From: Caryophanales bacterium UBA3935
Lineage (GTDB): Bacteria; Bacillota_I; Bacilli_A; ML615J-28; CAG-698
DNA: 6,634 bases
Reading direction: 5' to 3'
Assembly: GCA_002385755.1 (NCBI GenBank)
Contig: DGED01000015.1
Span: forward strand, 42,730 to 49,363
Shown here: positions 4,951-6,634 of the stretch, in pieces
How the letters are laid out: every line of letters begins with the position of its first letter
Numbering within the stretch: the first letter of the stretch is position 1
Made by a program: the position numbers and the translations under genes
Notes under the pieces: generated by a model
Database searches by the model: none
Told to the model about the DNA's origin: nothing
What the model saw: only the letters and a program-made list of their open reading frames with translations

Positions 4951-6360
4951 ATGAGAAAGAATAATCTAATAATCCTTTTTCTGTTTCTGCTGTTTTTATT
5001 GACCGCCTGCGTTACCGATCCCAATCCGGCGCCCGTCGGAAACGGCGACACGGATATGTCCGGGTCGGTATATCTTTTAGCAATTAACGACACTCACGGC
5101 GCTTTTTACAGCGAGGGGAATTACCCGGGCTTGGACCGCGTCGCCGGACTGCTCGAGGAATTGGAAGAGAAAAACGGGAAGTATGTGAAAATCGCCGTCG
5201 GCGATATTTTTCAGGGATCCTACATTTCCAATATTCATTACGGTCTCCCGCTCCTTAGAGCTTTAAACGCCATGGAATTCGACGCTTTTGTTATCGGCAA
5301 TCACGAGTTTGACTGGGGCCTCGATAAAATCGCCCGTTACGCCGACGGAGACCCCGAAAACGGCGAGGCCGATTTCCCGTTTTTAGCCGCGAATATCGTC
5401 TGCGAGGGAAAAAAACTTGACTGGACGGAAGATTACGTGATTGTGGAAAGGGAAGGTTTTAAAATCGGGATTATCGGCGTTATCGGTTACGGTCTGGAAA
5501 GTTCGATTGCTGCGGATAAGGTAGAGGGTTACGCGTTTTTGGATCCGGTCCCGATCGTCAGGGATTTGGCCGCGGAACTCAGGTCCGAGCATTCCTGCGA
5601 TATCGTAATCGTTGCGAATCACGATTATTCTCTAAATTTCTACCTGAACGTCGCCGCTTTTCCCGAGGAGAGTTATGTTGACGCGGTAATTTGCGGGCAC
5701 ACTCATCAATTAGTAAACAAAAAGGAAATGCGCGAAGACGAATTTTTCATGCCGGTGATCCAAAGCGACGATAAGAACGAAACGGCGGGCGAGATTGCCT
5801 TTAAGTTCAACAAGGAAGGCAAACTGTATTCGGCTACCGCCCGGCATTATGAGCCGTCCCGTTATCAGGCCGGCGCCGCCGTCGCCGCCTTAGTCGAAGA
5901 ATACGCGTCCGACATCGCCGCGGGCGAACGCGTCGTCGGTTACACCCCAGAAATTCTCTACAAACCCCGAATCGGGGAAGAGATGGTTTTCGCGATGGCA
6001 AGCAAATACCAAGCCGACGTCGCGATTATTAACACCGGCGGCGTCCGCGAGATTTTGGCGCGCGGCCCGATCAGGGTTAAGGACGTGTATGAAGTTTTCC
6101 CCTTCGATAACGCCGTCATCCTGACCGATATCGGCGGCTGGCAATTGAAAGAATTATATGACGAACAAAAGCAGTTTTTGTATTTGTCGGAATTTGATTT
6201 CGACGACATCGACGAATATGAAACATACCGAGTCGCGATAATCGACTATGTTTATAATCAGAGCTATTACCGCGATTATTTTACCGGTTTTGAACCGGAG
6301 GAAACGCATGACTTGATGCGCGACATATTTATCGAGTTTTTGGAAGAGTTTTACCAGTAA
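4951..6360 (+). CDS. Lipoprotein 5'-nucleotidase-type metallophosphatase
   Basis: This 469-residue enzyme of the UshA/5'-nucleotidase family should hydrolyse nucleotides or related phosphate esters outside the membrane. It has a lipoprotein signal peptide (MRKNN, hydrophobic core 6-17) with lipobox LTAC and lipidation site Cys20. The metallophosphatase domain (about 38-300) keeps the two-metal set: NDTHG (46-50), GDIFQGS (84-90), GNHEFDWG (116-123) with the catalytic His118/Asp121 pair, ANHD (222-225) with His224, and CGHTHQ (248-253). The C-terminal substrate domain (about 305-469) keeps NTGGVR (361-366) and FPFDN (383-387), but is short. The usual segment before the YxVA strand is missing, and no clear GGDGY motif follows YRVAIIDYVYN (426-436). 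Specificity is therefore uncertain; nucleotide, nucleotide-sugar or other phosphoesters are possible. The start at 4951 is preferred over 4936 because of the AGAGG site and the more normal signal peptide. It has its own promoter and terminator. Confidence 0.9.
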   Translation: MRKNNLIILFLFLLFLLTACVTDPNPAPVGNGDTDMSGSVYLLAINDTHGAFYSEGNYPGLDRVAGLLEELEEKNGKYVKIAVGDIFQGSYISNIHYGLPLLRALNAMEFDAFVIGNHEFDWGLDKIARYADGDPENGEADFPFLAANIVCEGKKLDWTEDYVIVEREGFKIGIIGVIGYGLESSIAADKVEGYAFLDPVPIVRDLAAELRSEHSCDIVIVANHDYSLNFYLNVAAFPEESYVDAVICGHTHQLVNKKEMREDEFFMPVIQSDDKNETAGEIAFKFNKEGKLYSATARHYEPSRYQAGAAVAALVEEYASDIAAGERVVGYTPEILYKPRIGEEMVFAMASKYQADVAIINTGGVREILARGPIRVKDVYEVFPFDNAVILTDIGGWQLKELYDEQKQFLYLSEFDFDDIDEYETYRVAIIDYVYNQSYYRDYFTGFEPEETHDLMRDIFIEFLEEFYQ

Positions 6361-6361
6361 T

Positions 6362-6385
6362 AACCCCGGCGCCGGGGTTTTTTTT
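6362..6385 (+). terminator. Intrinsic terminator of the nucleotidase gene
   Basis: AACCCCGGC and GCCGGGGTT (6362-6379) form a GC-rich perfect inverted repeat, realistically a 7-bp stem with a GCGC loop. It is followed by eight T (6378-6385, the first two also in the stem) and then more T-rich sequence. It begins immediately after the stop codon. Confidence 0.92.
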
Positions 6386-6438
6386 ATTTTTGGAAATATT
6401 GTTTATCATTTGCGCGTTTAGCGGGAACAATATAAGCG

Positions 6439-6472
6439 AAAAAAAGAAGAAGCGTTTACATAAACGCTTCTT
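6439..6472 (-). terminator. Intrinsic terminator of the sspF-like gene
   Basis: Read on the minus strand, arms AAGAAGCGTTTA (6472-6461) and TAAACGCTTCTT (6458-6447) form a stem of 11-12 bp with a very small loop. It is followed by C and seven T (6445-6439). It lies ten bases downstream of the sspF-like stop codon and faces the nucleotidase terminator, so the two convergent units are separately insulated. Confidence 0.88.
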
Positions 6473-6481
6473 ATCGGAATG

Positions 6482-6634
6482 CTATTTTTGCGACGTTCGG
6501 TTGGCAATTTCAATCGCTAGTCTTACCATTCGCCCGCAATCGCGGGATGAGACCGCGCCCCATCCCTCTTTGGCGACGGTGTCCGAGACTCCGAGTTCGC
6601 GCGCGATCTCGTACTTCAAGTTTTCCGACATCAC
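6482..6634 (-). CDS. sspF: SspF-like alpha/beta-type small acid-soluble spore protein (5' end outside window)
   Basis: The visible frame encodes 50 residues ending in TAG (6484-6482) and remains open at the window edge. It reads LKYEIARELGV, then KEGWGAVSSRDCGRMVR, then LAIEIANR. This matches the alpha/beta SASP pattern: the YEIA-type site cut by the germination protease GPR (between Glu9 and Ile10 of the visible part), and the conserved WG..SR..G.MV helix that binds DNA. The VMS near the visible start fits SspF, in which a short basic N-terminal extension precedes this point, so the true start probably lies just beyond position 6634, although the in-frame ATG at 6629-6631 is possible. SASPs coat and protect DNA in the dormant spore and are broken down to amino acids on germination. 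Expression would be expected in the forespore, but the promoter is not in the window. A terminator follows. Confidence 0.85.
   Translation of the reverse strand: MMSENLKYEIARELGVSDTVAKEGWGAVSSRDCGRMVRLAIEIANRTSQK

Noticed and set aside
6396..6433. Inverted repeat ATATTGTT ... AACAATAT with a 22-base spacer between the two convergent terminators
   Set aside because: The arms are AT-rich and only 8 bp long, the spacer is long and no T-tract follows. Chance is an adequate explanation.

Overview
The window looks like chromosomal DNA from an endospore-forming member of the Bacillota. Three things point there. A partial small acid-soluble spore protein of the SspF type lies at the right edge. A heterodimeric ABC exporter matches the BmrC/BmrD (YheI/YheH) pair of Bacillus. 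Promoters and terminators are typical sigma-A-like and intrinsic Gram-positive forms. Base composition is moderate and many codons end in G or C, so this is not a classic low-GC Bacillus; genus cannot be read from the sequence.

Layout, left to right. Positions 28-3793 (minus strand) hold a two-gene operon: a bmrC-like half-transporter (2006-3793) followed by a bmrD-like half-transporter (28-2040), overlapping by 35 bp. The 199 bp between 3793 and 3993 is a divergent control region. It has a promoter on each strand, a perfect 20-bp palindrome (3891-3910) and a smaller palindrome (3941-3950) at the -35 position of the plus-strand promoter. Positions 3993-4850 (plus) encode an XRE-type helix-turn-helix protein fused to a C-terminal part with about six membrane segments; it ends in an intrinsic terminator. 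Positions 4951-6360 (plus) encode a lipoprotein 5'-nucleotidase/metallophosphatase with its own promoter, set directly against the preceding terminator, and its own terminator. Positions 6482-6634 (minus) hold the 3' part of the sspF-like gene, with a terminator facing that of the nucleotidase.

How the genes may work together: the two ABC proteins are predicted to form one asymmetric multidrug exporter. One composite ATP site is intact (BmrD Walker A/B plus BmrC LSGGQ). The other is degenerate (BmrC Walker B ending Asp-Asp plus the BmrD signature SVGER). The divergent membrane-anchored HTH protein is the natural candidate regulator, possibly sensing the substrate or membrane state, but this is inferred from position only. 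The nucleotidase and the spore protein appear to be independent units. No mobile element, CRISPR array, tRNA or rRNA was seen. Most of the window is recognisable families; the least explained parts are the divergent control region with its membrane HTH protein, and the shortened C-terminal domain of the nucleotidase.
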